64,000 bases of DNA from JAPLKB01 sp964532465 (GCA_964532465.1 CAZHHX010000014.1:16152-80151), one strand, 5' to 3'; positions 53,030-63,397 are shown, numbered from the stretch's first letter. Notes: generated from the letters alone by a model not told the origin. Translations and numbers: made by a program.

Positions 53030-55849
53030 ATGGAGCTCTGGGTCGGCGCCATAAATCTCGGTTTTTTGTATGCTTTCATGGCTATGGGCGTCTTTATTAC
53101 CTTCCGTATACACGACTTTCCCGATATTACCGTGGATGGGAGTTTTGTTACCGGGGCGGCAGTAACAGCCGTGCTTATTGTCGCCGGGGTAAATCCCTTC
53201 GCGGCCCTGGCTCTTTCCTTTTTTGCTGCCGCATCAGCCGGAGCCATTACTGCTTTTATTCATACCAGATTTAATATCAACGGTCTCCTTGCCGGGATAC
53301 TTGTCATGACCGGTCTGTATTCCATCAATCTGCATATTATGGGGAAATCGAATATCCCGCTTCTCAATCAGCCCGGCATTATTACTTATTTAAAAACTCT
53401 CAATCCGGGATTGCCTTATGAAATATGGATATGTATTATCTTTTGCGCTGTTATCCTTGTTTTTTGGGCACTTATTTCCCTTTTCTTCAGAACCGATTTC
53501 GGAATAACCATGCGGGCAACGGGCAATAACCCGACAATGGCCAGCGCGTCGGGTGTTAATGTCAATATGATGAAAACCATCGGTATTGCCCTGGCAAATG
53601 GTCTTGTTGGAATTTCGGGCAGCATTGTTGCGCAGTATCAGGGGTTTGCTGATATCGGCATGGGCATAGGTTCTATTGTTTTCGGCCTTGCAGCGGTTAT
53701 TATCGGTGAATCTATTGTCAGAATCAGATCAATATACGCAAGGACGTTAAGCGTAATCATCGGCTCCATTGTTTTCCGGCTCATGGTGGCCTTTGCCCTT
53801 TTTGTTGGTTTGAATCCCATAGATTTGAAACTCATTACCGCACTTTTTGTACTTGTTATACTTATTGTCCCGAAAATGCTGGCAGGCAGGGCTGAAAAAA
53901 CAGACAAAGCACTGGAAAAAATTATAAAAAAAATGTCTGTTAAAAAAATAGGTGCAGGAATTGCTGCTCTTGTGGTAATTGCGGCTGCTGTTGTCTTAGG
54001 CTACAACATGTTGAGCAAAATGGCTTTCAATCCTTTAAAAAGGGTTCGTGTAGGCGTTGTTCAGTTAACGGATCATGTCCTTCTTAATATTGTCCGCGAC
54101 AGCTTTATTGAAGAGATGAAAAAACTCGGGTATGAAGACGAAAAAAATGTGACCTACTATCTCGAAAACGCAAACGGGGATATGACAACGGTGAATTCAA
54201 TACTTGATAAGTTTCTCTATGAAAATGTTGATATTGTTATCCCCATATCTTCAGGCTGCACTCAGGCCGCCATTAATAAAATAAAAGACCGCCCCGTGGT
54301 TTTTACTGCCGTTGTAAATCCTTTTATTCTGGGAGCAGGCAAGTCTGAAAAGGAACACTTACCTAATGTAACGGGAGCTTACGGCCCGGTGCCTTCAGAT
54401 AAATTGATGGAAATGGTTACGGGAATTTTGCCGGGAAAAATTAAATTAGGCTGTATTTGGGACCCGTCACAGGAAAATGCCGTATACAGTGTAAAAAAGC
54501 TGAGAGAATATATAGAACAGTATAAGAATATTACCTTCACAGGCGTAATGGTCAACGGCTCGTCAGAGGTTTATCAGGCGGCAGCATCGCTTGCAAATAA
54601 AAATATAGACGCCTTTGTTTTAACTTCCGATAATATTGTTTTTTCAGCTTTTGAATCTATCGTAAAAGCATCAGAGACGAAAAAAATTCCGATTTTTATA
54701 ACCGATGTCGAAAGACTTAAAGATGGAGCGCTCGGGGCCTGCGGATACGATTATACTTTGGCCGGAATTCATGCTGCCCGCATTGCGAATCGTATAATTA
54801 AAGGTGAAAAGTCTGCTGACATACCCTTTGAAAGATACAGCAAAATCACCAAAGGGATTGATCTTAATACAGCAAAAAAACTTGGCATAACCATACCGCA
54901 GAAAATTCTCTCTGAAGTAAACATAGTCGGCAGAGAAATAAAAAATGATGTGAAACCCAAACGTCTTGCACTGTTTCTCTTTTCAGACAACTTTGTTCTG
55001 AAAATCACTGCCGAAGGTGTCATGGATGAATTGAAGAAAAGCGGCATATTAGAGAAATATAACATAACTGTTGATACGAAAAATGCCCAGAACGATTATT
55101 CCATTGCACAGGCTGTAGTCCAGGACATAGTCCGCCGGAAATATGATTATATTATTACCGTATCAACAATTTCCCTTCAGGTGACAGCTAACGGTAATGA
55201 TAAGATTCCCCATATATTCGGCGCTGTAACCGACCCATACAGAATGGGTATTGCAAAAACGCCCGAAGAACACATTCCGAACATTACGGGAGTTGCCACA
55301 TTTCAGCCCGTTGAATCAACCATCAAAGCAATGAGGGCTATTTTTCCGAAGGCAAAACGAATCGGGATTATCTGGAATCCGGCTGAGGCAAATTCTGAAG
55401 CCTGTACGCTTAAGGCGCGGGAAATTGCAAAGAAAAACGGTTTTAATCTCATAGAAAAGACGGTAAGTACGACTGATGAGGTAAAAGATGCGTTATCGGC
55501 TCTTTTGAATGAGAAAATTGATATTTTTCTTACATCTGGCGACAACACAGCCATGCTTGCCGTTGTAACTATCGCGGCTATTCTGAAAGAACATAAAATA
55601 CCCTATTTTACAAATGATCCCACAGATATTGATCGCGGCGCATTCTTTTCAATCGGCGCTGACTATTTTGAAGTGGGCGTGGAGACCGCAAAAATTGCAG
55701 AGAGAGTAATCAGCGGCGAAGAGACAAGGAAAATCCCCATAATGAATTGCGTTCCGGAAAAAATTGCCGTCAATGCCGTTCTTGCAAAACTCTATAGCGC
55801 GACAATACCGGATAATATTTTAAAGAAAGCCGCCGTAATTAAAAGGTAG
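53030..55849 (+). CDS. ABC importer: permease fused to two tandem substrate-binding domains (TrpY/TrpX-like)
   Basis: 939 aa. Residues 1-300 are a multi-spanning permease of the branched-chain/TrpY type (FPDITVDGSFVTGAAVTAVL; TDFGITMRATGNNPTMASAS). A membrane segment about 310-330 (IGAGIAALVVIAAAVVLGYN) leads to two ABC_sub_bind domains: about 340-630 (RVGVVQLTDHVLLNIVRDSF) and about 645-939 (KRLALFLFSDNFVLKITAEG), which are homologous to each other (VVFTAVVNPFILGAGKSE…NVTGAYGPV; HIFGAVTDPYRMGIAKTPEE…NITGVATFQ). In relatives I know, the binding protein is a single separate polypeptide. The next gene, 3 bp away, is its ATPase. The solute is unknown; TrpXYZ relatives are linked to tryptophan or aromatic compounds. 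Confidence 0.9.
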   Translation: MELWVGAINLGFLYAFMAMGVFITFRIHDFPDITVDGSFVTGAAVTAVLIVAGVNPFAALALSFFAAASAGAITAFIHTRFNINGLLAGILVMTGLYSINLHIMGKSNIPLLNQPGIITYLKTLNPGLPYEIWICIIFCAVILVFWALISLFFRTDFGITMRATGNNPTMASASGVNVNMMKTIGIALANGLVGISGSIVAQYQGFADIGMGIGSIVFGLAAVIIGESIVRIRSIYARTLSVIIGSIVFRLMVAFALFVGLNPIDLKLITALFVLVILIVPKMLAGRAEKTDKALEKIIKKMSVKKIGAGIAALVVIAAAVVLGYNMLSKMAFNPLKRVRVGVVQLTDHVLLNIVRDSFIEEMKKLGYEDEKNVTYYLENANGDMTTVNSILDKFLYENVDIVIPISSGCTQAAINKIKDRPVVFTAVVNPFILGAGKSEKEHLPNVTGAYGPVPSDKLMEMVTGILPGKIKLGCIWDPSQENAVYSVKKLREYIEQYKNITFTGVMVNGSSEVYQAAASLANKNIDAFVLTSDNIVFSAFESIVKASETKKIPIFITDVERLKDGALGACGYDYTLAGIHAARIANRIIKGEKSADIPFERYSKITKGIDLNTAKKLGITIPQKILSEVNIVGREIKNDVKPKRLALFLFSDNFVLKITAEGVMDELKKSGILEKYNITVDTKNAQNDYSIAQAVVQDIVRRKYDYIITVSTISLQVTANGNDKIPHIFGAVTDPYRMGIAKTPEEHIPNITGVATFQPVESTIKAMRAIFPKAKRIGIIWNPAEANSEACTLKAREIAKKNGFNLIEKTVSTTDEVKDALSALLNEKIDIFLTSGDNTAMLAVVTIAAILKEHKIPYFTNDPTDIDRGAFFSIGADYFEVGVETAKIAERVISGEETRKIPIMNCVPEKIAVNAVLAKLYSATIPDNILKKAAVIKR

Positions 55850-55852
55850 AGA

Positions 55853-56665
55853 ATGATAGAACTGAGCAATATTCATAAAAAGTTTAACGCCTACACCATT
55901 AATGAGGTCTACGCGCTCAGAGATGTGAGCCTTGAAATCAGGGAAGGTGAATTTGTCACGGTTATCGGCACCAACGGCTCAGGGAAGTCAACGCTTCTTA
56001 ATATGGTGGCAGGCACGATCACGCCTGATTCCGGGGTTATTATGCTTGCCGGAGAGGATATTACAAAGCAGAAAGACTTTCAAAGGGCGCGCGCTGTTTC
56101 AAGGGTTTTTCAGAATCCCTTTATGGGAACAGCTCCGGATATGACCATAGCCGAAAATCTCCTTCTGGCATTCTTAAGAGGCGAGAAACACTATCCGAAG
56201 ATAGGACTTAACAGGCAGCAAAGGGATTTTTTCAAAAAAAGACTGGCTGAACTTGAAATGCAGCTTGAGGAACGCATAGATACTATTATCGGTTCGCTTT
56301 CCGGTGGCCAGCGTCAGGCAGTAAGCCTTCTTATGTCTGTAATCCGGGAGCCAAAAGTTCTCCTTCTTGACGAACATACGGCAGCTCTTGATCCCAAATC
56401 GGCTTCTCAAATCATTAAGTTGACAAAGACATTTATTAAGCGGGGAAATCTAACAGCTCTCATGGTAACACACAGCATGCAGCAGGCTCTTGAGCTGGGA
56501 ACCCGCACAATCATGATGCATCAGGGCAGGATTATTGATGATATTCCGGAAAAGGAAAAAACGCGTCTTACCGTGGACGACCTTCTCGATAAATTTGCAG
56601 AGTTAAGGAAATCGGAAAGACTGACAGATGATATTATCGAGCAGTTAAGAAGGGAATACAGATAA
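55853..56665 (+). CDS. ABC ATPase partner of the fused importer (TrpZ-like)
   Basis: 270 aa. Walker A GTNGSGKST, Q-loop VFQNPFMGTAPDMTI, signature SLSGGQRQAVSLLMSV, Walker B VLLLDEHTAALDP (with His after the catalytic Glu, as is usual in this subfamily) and switch VTHSMQQAL are present. It starts 3 bp after the permease-binding protein fusion and ends 11 bp from the convergent RND gene. Confidence 0.93.
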   Translation: MIELSNIHKKFNAYTINEVYALRDVSLEIREGEFVTVIGTNGSGKSTLLNMVAGTITPDSGVIMLAGEDITKQKDFQRARAVSRVFQNPFMGTAPDMTIAENLLLAFLRGEKHYPKIGLNRQQRDFFKKRLAELEMQLEERIDTIIGSLSGGQRQAVSLLMSVIREPKVLLLDEHTAALDPKSASQIIKLTKTFIKRGNLTALMVTHSMQQALELGTRTIMMHQGRIIDDIPEKEKTRLTVDDLLDKFAELRKSERLTDDIIEQLRREYR

Positions 56666-56676
56666 AGGCAGCACCT

Positions 56677-59600
56677 TCAGGATTTTGCATCCCACTTGAC
56701 AATCTTCAGATCAAGAACAAATATGGCATAAATCACAGGCACAAGGAGTAATGTGATAAAAGTCGCTACTGTGAGACCTCCTATCTGGGCATAACACAGG
56801 GGCTCCCAGAGGGGTCCGCCGTTTATAGTAAGAGGAATAAGTCCGAAGACTGTCGCGCCGACCGTTATAAGGACAGGTCTCAAGCGAACAATCCCGGCAT
56901 CGAGAAGCGCCTCTTTTAAGGGCACGCCTTTATGATGCATCTCTTCGATATAATCAAAAAGTACGATAATGTGACTTACAATAACACCAACGAGACTTGC
57001 AATACCGAGGAATGCCATGAATCCGAAGGGTTGACTCATTATGAACAGAAAGCCGAGTGCTCCCACCATGCCATAGGGGATGGCAGCAAAGACGATCAAT
57101 GGTTTAACGGCATTTTTAAATTGAATCACAAGCGCAAGGAAAATGGCCGATATTGAGATAAGCATTACAATGGCAAGTTCTTTAAAACCCTTAACCTGCT
57201 CTTCATGTTCCCCTCCGATCTCCATCTTGTAGCCGACAGGCAAATTCTTTCTAAAAGATTCCAGTTTTTTCGATATGTCATTTACGACTTGTGAGGGGAG
57301 AGTTCCCTCAACAGGGAAGCAGGAAACAGTCACTGTCCTGAATTGATTGCGCCGCGCAATTTTTTCAGTTTCCATATCGTATGTGACAGTTGAGGCCTGA
57401 CGGAGAGGAACGCTTTTGTTTCCTGTAAGAGAGTAAATATAGAGGTCCTGTATACTGCCCATATGTGCCCGCTCATCCATGCGCATGCGCACGGTAATAG
57501 GGATTTGCTTGTGCCCTTCTCTCAATGTGCCGACCTGAACGCCGCTCATGCCTGCCGCAGATGAGAGGGCAATATCGAGGTTTGTAATACCCGATAGATT
57601 TGCCCTATCCGGGTCAATATTGAGGTTTACCATAAAACCTTCAATTCCCCAGTTATCACGGACACGAACTGTTATCGGTATGGAGCGGTAAATATCCTTT
57701 ATTTTTTCGGATAACCCCCGCAGAACGGTAATATCCTGTCCGGAGAGACGGATAGATACAGGGATTCCCACCGGTTTACCTGATTCAAGAAAACGCACAT
57801 CAATACGGGCGCCGGGCACTTCCTCGGAAAGGCTGTGCTGAAGTCTGTCGAGGAGTTTGCTCGTATCGCGTTTATCCTTAACCTGAATAATAATCTGTCC
57901 GTAATTTAGTTGCTGTTGTTCCGGTGTAAGGGAAAACCAGAATCTGGGACCGGCGCCTCCTGCAAAAGTTGTCATGGATTCCAGTATCTGGCGGGATTTT
58001 CCCTTCTTTTCCGGAAAATCCTTTCCATATTGTTCCGTTACATTCCGAATTATCCTTTCTGCCTGTTTTACCGCTTCATTGGTGGCTGATAAAGGCGTGT
58101 CTTCAGGCAGCCATACATCAACATAAGACAGGTAGGAAAGATCATGAGGAAAAAACTGTGTCTTAAGCTGGGTCATGAAAATAACCCCGATAAGCAGAAA
58201 AGCTAAAGAGCCGACCAGCACTTTCCAGCGGTGGGTAATGGCGAGACTGCCTATTCTGTAATAGAAGCCGAAGAAGCCTTTAGTCCTGCGCTCCGCAATG
58301 GACGGTTCGGGTTTTGTAGCTGATTTCATGAGCTGATACCCCAGAAGAGGTATAAAGGTCATGGAAACAACACGTGAAGCCACAAGCGAACAGGTGAGTA
58401 CCACGGGGAGACTATAAAGAAATCTTCCCACGTCGCCGCTCAGGAGAAGAAAGGGCAGATAGGCAACAATATTGGTAATGGTTGCGTAAAGGATCGCGGT
58501 TTTGAGCTTTGTCGGCCCAAGCCATGCGGCCACAATAGGTTTATGTCCCAGAGCAAGGTCTCGTTTGATGGCATCTCCTGCCACCACAGGATCATCAACG
58601 AGCAACCCCAGAGCAATAATCAGCGATGCAATGGAAACCTGCTGCACATCAATGCCAAGGGCGATCATCATCCCGAAGGTCATAGCCAGGGTAAGGGGGA
58701 TGGAAACAGCAAGAAGCAGAGCTGAACGCCACTCCCAAAAACCTACAAATGAAACGAATATAACAAGGATAATGGCCTCGAAGAGACTTTTCATGAAAAG
58801 ATCAATGCTTTCTTCAACCTGATGAGGCTGATCGGATGTTTTTGCCATAATGAGGTCTTCCGGCAGACTTTGCCTGATCGTTTTAAGTGCGGCATCAACA
58901 GCATTGCCGAATTCCCCTATCTGTTCACCTGAGCGCATCTGTACGGCAAGAGTTACAGCCGGAGACCTCTGCCACTCCCCCTTTTCATTTTTCCAAATAA
59001 AATAATTAAGAAAACGGGGCGGATTTTCATAATTCCGATCAATCTCAACCAGGTCGCGCAGATAAACCGGCTTTCCCACATTGGTTGGTACAAGGACTCC
59101 TCCGATCTCTTTTTCATTTTTGAATTCCCCTGACGGCAGAATGGTGAGATTCCTGTTCTCCACTTCCAGCATCCCTCCGGAAACTGTAATATTGCGGGCA
59201 TTCAAAACATCCTGAATTTTGGAAGGCTGCAGGCCATACGACGCAAGGCGTTCCTGAGAATATTCGAGGTATATTTGTTCGCCAAGGACACCACTGCGGT
59301 CTATCTTGGATACCTGGGGGACTGCCTGAAGTGTTTTTTGGATGAGGTCTGTAAAATTATCAAGTTCGCGATAGCTGTATTTATTCCCTGCAACTTTTGT
59401 CATTTCTCTTTCCGTATCATTCGGGTCTTTTACGATAAAGCCCCAGGCATCGGGGTGAAACTCGGAAGCACGGAGCTGTTCCCGGATATATTTGTTTCCG
59501 TATGCCAGGATAGCCCTTTCATCACGGGTTGTTGTTCCGTCAACACCTATAAAGCCGGACCCTTCAATAACGCGGGTGTCAAACAAAAGGCCATCTTTTG

Positions 59601-60261
59601 TAATAACGCCGACAAAACGGTTAAAAAAACTGCTTACGAGTTCAGGGCTTACTGATTTAGGAAAACAGTAAAGTATAGTAATGCGGTGAGTGTTCTTGTA
59701 AAGACGGGTTTGCGCTCTCGCTTCCTCTATAGCCTTTTTTATCGACCGTGCACGAAGTGAAAGCTCTATCTCATCTACTCTGGGCGTGGCAACAGTAAGC
59801 ATGAGCGCCGCTGTATCACCAAAATCTTTTTTGAAATCAATGGGGCCTGCGCCTTCAGGAAGATCCCTGATCGAATCCAGTTTGCCTTTTATATCATCAA
59901 ACTCCTTTTTTACATCAAAGCCGCCTTTTTCTTGCAGGGTTACGGTTATAATGGTTACATTACTGCTTGTTGTCGATTCTATCTTTTCAACCTTTGAGTT
60001 CTCGGCAATCTTCTCCTCTAACTTTCTTGTTACTAATTGTTCTATCTTTTCAGCCTTTGCCCCCGGCCAGGGACATATCGCGAGAGCAACCCTTACCGGG
60101 ATATCAGGGTCCTTACGTTTCGGCATATTGATATATCCGTAGACTCCCCAGAGAATGACAAAAACCAGTAAAACCCAGGAGATATGCCTGTTTTCAGTAA
60201 AGAATCTTGCCGTGTTTCGGGTATTTTTTATGGTTTCTTCGTCGTCTTTTATAGTATCCAT
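56677..60261 (-). CDS. RND efflux transporter, long form with a porter-domain insertion
   Basis: 1194 aa, against about 1030-1050 for AcrB/CusA relatives. ATG 60261 is preferred; a TTG two codons upstream is in frame. N-terminal helix WVLLVFVILWGVYGYINMPK, PWPGAKAEKIEQLVTRKLEE, the TM4 relay GLLVDDPVVAGDAIKRD and the C-terminal repeat (QPFGFMAFLGIASLVGVIVS; VRLRPVLITVGATVFGLIPL) are conserved. Residues about 163-296 (TILYCFPKSVSPELVSSFFN … EFHPDAWGFIVKDPNDTERE) have no counterpart in typical RND porter domains and account for the extra length. It is the last gene of tetR-tolC-adaptor-RND. The substrate is unknown. Confidence 0.9.
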   Translation of the reverse strand: MDTIKDDEETIKNTRNTARFFTENRHISWVLLVFVILWGVYGYINMPKRKDPDIPVRVALAICPWPGAKAEKIEQLVTRKLEEKIAENSKVEKIESTTSSNVTIITVTLQEKGGFDVKKEFDDIKGKLDSIRDLPEGAGPIDFKKDFGDTAALMLTVATPRVDEIELSLRARSIKKAIEEARAQTRLYKNTHRITILYCFPKSVSPELVSSFFNRFVGVITKDGLLFDTRVIEGSGFIGVDGTTTRDERAILAYGNKYIREQLRASEFHPDAWGFIVKDPNDTEREMTKVAGNKYSYRELDNFTDLIQKTLQAVPQVSKIDRSGVLGEQIYLEYSQERLASYGLQPSKIQDVLNARNITVSGGMLEVENRNLTILPSGEFKNEKEIGGVLVPTNVGKPVYLRDLVEIDRNYENPPRFLNYFIWKNEKGEWQRSPAVTLAVQMRSGEQIGEFGNAVDAALKTIRQSLPEDLIMAKTSDQPHQVEESIDLFMKSLFEAIILVIFVSFVGFWEWRSALLLAVSIPLTLAMTFGMMIALGIDVQQVSIASLIIALGLLVDDPVVAGDAIKRDLALGHKPIVAAWLGPTKLKTAILYATITNIVAYLPFLLLSGDVGRFLYSLPVVLTCSLVASRVVSMTFIPLLGYQLMKSATKPEPSIAERRTKGFFGFYYRIGSLAITHRWKVLVGSLAFLLIGVIFMTQLKTQFFPHDLSYLSYVDVWLPEDTPLSATNEAVKQAERIIRNVTEQYGKDFPEKKGKSRQILESMTTFAGGAGPRFWFSLTPEQQQLNYGQIIIQVKDKRDTSKLLDRLQHSLSEEVPGARIDVRFLESGKPVGIPVSIRLSGQDITVLRGLSEKIKDIYRSIPITVRVRDNWGIEGFMVNLNIDPDRANLSGITNLDIALSSAAGMSGVQVGTLREGHKQIPITVRMRMDERAHMGSIQDLYIYSLTGNKSVPLRQASTVTYDMETEKIARRNQFRTVTVSCFPVEGTLPSQVVNDISKKLESFRKNLPVGYKMEIGGEHEEQVKGFKELAIVMLISISAIFLALVIQFKNAVKPLIVFAAIPYGMVGALGFLFIMSQPFGFMAFLGIASLVGVIVSHIIVLFDYIEEMHHKGVPLKEALLDAGIVRLRPVLITVGATVFGLIPLTINGGPLWEPLCYAQIGGLTVATFITLLLVPVIYAIFVLDLKIVKWDAKS

Positions 60262-60280
60262 GTTCAATTTCTTAATTATC

Positions 60281-61405
60281 CTAAGGAGCTATATTGACTT
60301 GTTCACCGTCTGTTACAAGCGTTGCGCCGGTAACAATAACACGTTCTCCGGCTTTGACTCCTTCTGCTACGGCAAGTGCGTTGCCGAAAACGTCTCCTGC
60401 TTTAATGTTCCGTATCCGGGCAATAGATTTGCCTTCTTTTTCTTCAATGACATAGAGAGCGTATCCGGCAGGGTTATCTCTCGGCCTTACAATGGCGTTA
60501 AGCGGCACTACAAGAATGGGTTTTTTCAGTTTGCCTCCTGTTGTCTCAAGGGAAACAATCATTCCTGCTTTCAGTCTGTTGTCCGGGTTGGGTATCGTGA
60601 TTTCTATCTCAAATACACGGCTGTGAGGATCAGCCGAGGGAGAGATGCCGGTTATTATGCCGCGGAATTCCTTCCCCTGAAAAACCTCTGTAAAGACAGC
60701 CTGGGAACCTCCTAAAACGAGACTGTTTAATACTACATCGGGGACACCGAATGATGCTTTCACGGATGAGGTATCTGCCGCGACAAAACCTGTTGCACCG
60801 GCCGCAACGAGAGACCCTGTCTCGATATTCCTCTTCATTATCAGCAAAGGCATGGGCGCTTTCAAACTGCAATCTCCCAGCGCTATCTCCGCTTCTTCAA
60901 CCTGTGCTTTTGCGCCGTCTATCCGTGCTTTTGCCGAATCGAATAATGCTTTCGCGCTGTCATATTCCTTCCCGGTAATACTGTCTGTCTTCAAAAGATT
61001 TGCCGCCCGTTTAAAATTGATATCGGCATTGGTAAAAGAGGCTGTCGCTTCGGCAAGCACTGATTTTGCCATGTTCAGCTTTGCCGTATATTCTGCTTCC
61101 CGCACCTTTGCCAGAATTGTCCCCTTAGGGATAATATCGCCCTCCTGAGCATTACGCATCCTTCCGTCCGCGCCCTTAATCTGCATGATGTACTGGATAT
61201 ATCCGCCGACCCTGAAAGACAGGTTGATCTGTGTGTGAGGCATAATGCTTGCCGAATAACGCAATCCCTCTATGCTTGACCGTTCTTCCACGGTTTGAAG
61301 GCGAACTGCTGTTAAGGGTTTTTTGTAAGGCTTTTCACGATTGCAGCCTGTGAAAAAACTGATCCAGCATAATAAACAAAGCAGAAATAGAGCCCTTGTC
61401 TTCAT
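60281..61405 (-). CDS. RND periplasmic adaptor, lipoprotein form
   Basis: 374 aa. Lipoprotein signal peptide with FTGC (ALFLLCLLCWISFFTGC). Barrel-sandwich and coiled-coil regions follow: INLSFRVGGYIQYIMQIKG, the helical hairpin about 100-175, ALGDCSLKAPMPLLIMKRNI, then beta-barrel and membrane-proximal domains. Its start overlaps the TolC-family stop (ATGA). It couples the long RND pump to the TolC partner. Confidence 0.92.
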   Translation of the reverse strand: MKTRALFLLCLLCWISFFTGCNREKPYKKPLTAVRLQTVEERSSIEGLRYSASIMPHTQINLSFRVGGYIQYIMQIKGADGRMRNAQEGDIIPKGTILAKVREAEYTAKLNMAKSVLAEATASFTNADINFKRAANLLKTDSITGKEYDSAKALFDSAKARIDGAKAQVEEAEIALGDCSLKAPMPLLIMKRNIETGSLVAAGATGFVAADTSSVKASFGVPDVVLNSLVLGGSQAVFTEVFQGKEFRGIITGISPSADPHSRVFEIEITIPNPDNRLKAGMIVSLETTGGKLKKPILVVPLNAIVRPRDNPAGYALYVIEEKEGKSIARIRNIKAGDVFGNALAVAEGVKAGERVIVTGATLVTDGEQVNIAP

Positions 61406-62778
61406 CTGTATTCTTCTCCCAGTGCCTTTTCAAAATCAGCCCTTGTTGTCCAAAGGTTCAGGATTGATTTATCATACTGACGGTTTATATCTGCAAGATT
61501 TGCCTGTGCCTCAAGCACGTCTTTAAGCAGCAATGTTTTTTCCGCATACTTATTCATTGTTGTCCGCAGGTTCTCTTTCGCAGTTTCCAGAGCCTGATTG
61601 CTGACTTTCATATCCGCCCTGGCTTCGGCAAGCTTCCTGAATTGATTATTTACATCCATCAAGACAAGAGCCTCTGTTTCCTTCACACCGTTTTGCGCCT
61701 GTTCAATGGTTTTACTCTTTTCGGATAATTCCCGGTTTTTTCTCCCCCAGTCGAAGACATCCCATGTAAAAAGCAACCCTGCCGCCATCATATTATTAGG
61801 CATAACGGACACATTTAATAATGACACATAGTTAAAGGCAAGGCTTACATCCGGAATATATTCCGCTTTTTTAATGCGCCGGTCATATTCCGCCTGCTTC
61901 ACTTTGAGGCGCGCCTCTTTTACTTCAGGCCGATGTGTGAGCGCTGTAGCGTTTGCTTCTTCAATGTCTGCTTCAAATAATGCCGGTTCCGGAACAGAGC
62001 TTACGGCAAATTTTGCCCTGATATCCCGACCCAGCAGTCTGTTGAGTTGCTCTTTTTGAGAAGCAATGGCATTGTTCAGGGTAAGAGCATCCTTCTCCGC
62101 GTTGAAGAGACGCGTTTTCACGCTCATGGCCTCTGATTTCATGGCAGATTTTTCCAGAACATGCTGCTCTGCCACACGGGTCAATTCGCGATAGAAGGAA
62201 ATTGCCTCTTTTGCGGCATTAAGGGAACTCTGCATCCTGAGAATACCATAATACGCGTGCTTCACTTCATTGATTGTTGATTGTTTTTGCTGCCGGAGTC
62301 TTTCTTTCGCTATAGCAGCCCCGGCTTCAAGGATATCCAAGCCCAGGCCTATCTTATACTGTTGTGAAAGAGGTTGATTTATTGTGGCACTACTGAAAGC
62401 ACCATAAGACGGTTTTGCTTCTACTTCGGTATTTTGTGCCGGAACCGGGCCTATTCCCGGAAATGAACCCATAGAACCTTTCGGAAATTCAAAGGTTGTT
62501 GTCTGCAGCAGTCTGGCTCCCAGAACGGAAAGAGAAAAAACGGGATATCGCCGCGTACGGGCCGCAGCAATCTGCTCATTGGTTTTGCTGATTTCAAGCG
62601 CTGCGTTTTTAATAAGCCTGTTGTTTTCCAATGCAAGGTTAATTGTCTGTTCCAGCGTAATTATTTCTTCGGATTGGACAGTAGCTTTTCCTGCATGTTC
62701 TGCTGCTGCGCCCGCGTTGAAGCAGAGACACGTCGTTATCAAACATATAAAAAGACATTCCCTGATTGTCGGTTTCAT
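61402..62778 (-). CDS. TolC-family outer-membrane efflux protein
   Basis: 458 aa from ATG 62778, which opens a standard signal peptide (IRECLFICLITTCLCFNAGA). A longer frame from ATG 62802 would overlap the tetR stop and lacks a ribosome-binding site. Two OEP repeats are visible (ITLEQTINLALENNRLIKNA; ALVLMDVNNQFRKLAEARAD). It is the outer-membrane exit for the RND system and the first structural gene after tetR. Confidence 0.92.
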   Translation of the reverse strand: MKPTIRECLFICLITTCLCFNAGAAAEHAGKATVQSEEIITLEQTINLALENNRLIKNAALEISKTNEQIAAARTRRYPVFSLSVLGARLLQTTTFEFPKGSMGSFPGIGPVPAQNTEVEAKPSYGAFSSATINQPLSQQYKIGLGLDILEAGAAIAKERLRQQKQSTINEVKHAYYGILRMQSSLNAAKEAISFYRELTRVAEQHVLEKSAMKSEAMSVKTRLFNAEKDALTLNNAIASQKEQLNRLLGRDIRAKFAVSSVPEPALFEADIEEANATALTHRPEVKEARLKVKQAEYDRRIKKAEYIPDVSLAFNYVSLLNVSVMPNNMMAAGLLFTWDVFDWGRKNRELSEKSKTIEQAQNGVKETEALVLMDVNNQFRKLAEARADMKVSNQALETAKENLRTTMNKYAEKTLLLKDVLEAQANLADINRQYDKSILNLWTTRADFEKALGEEYR

Positions 62779-62791
62779 ATAACTGCCTATC

Positions 62792-63397
62792 TCAGCTTTC
62801 ATTTATTATTGTCACTGCTTTTTTGTCTTTTCTTAACAATCCGAATAATATTAATTTGCTGAATGCCTCCGAAGAAAAAAGATTACCCGGATCAGTTGCC
62901 ACAGAATGCATGAAACCTCTTAGTGTTCCTACAATGATCTTTGCCATTTCCTGCGCGTCGCATTCGTTAAACATGCCGGAATCAATACCTCTTCTGATTA
63001 TGTGTTCCACAAAACTCCTTTGTTCTTCAAAGAATTTACTCTTCATTTCAATCCCGAAGGTAAATCCATGTTCCCTGCTATGCGTAACTATCAGTTCTTT
63101 ATGATCCTTTATATATTCAAGGTGAATTTTGATGTATGTGGTAATTGCCTCTACAGGGCTATCGATATTCTTGATTGAGATATTTGCCTCATTTGAAAAG
63201 TAATTCAACTTTTTCTTCACAAGTGTTGTATAAAGTTCTTCCTTGTTTTTAAAATAAAGATAAACTCCTCCCACACTGATCCCGGCGATATTGGCAATAG
63301 CCTTGATACTCGAGCTTTTATAGCCGTATTCTGAAAATACTTTCAAAGCAGCTTCGAGTATTTTTTCCTTTGAACGTTTTCCTGAACGATTATTCAT
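62792..63397 (-). CDS. TetR-family repressor of the adjacent efflux operon
   Basis: 201 aa. N-terminal helix-turn-helix (KEKILEAALKVFSEYGYKSS, IAGISVGGVYLYFKNKEELY) and a ligand-binding C-terminal domain of normal length. It is first in a minus-strand transcript with tolC, adaptor and RND genes, close enough to be co-transcribed. A 30-bp near-perfect palindrome covers its start codon, so direct autorepression, and with it repression of the pump, is likely. The inducer is unknown. Confidence 0.94.
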   Translation of the reverse strand: MNNRSGKRSKEKILEAALKVFSEYGYKSSSIKAIANIAGISVGGVYLYFKNKEELYTTLVKKKLNYFSNEANISIKNIDSPVEAITTYIKIHLEYIKDHKELIVTHSREHGFTFGIEMKSKFFEEQRSFVEHIIRRGIDSGMFNECDAQEMAKIIVGTLRGFMHSVATDPGNLFSSEAFSKLILFGLLRKDKKAVTIINES

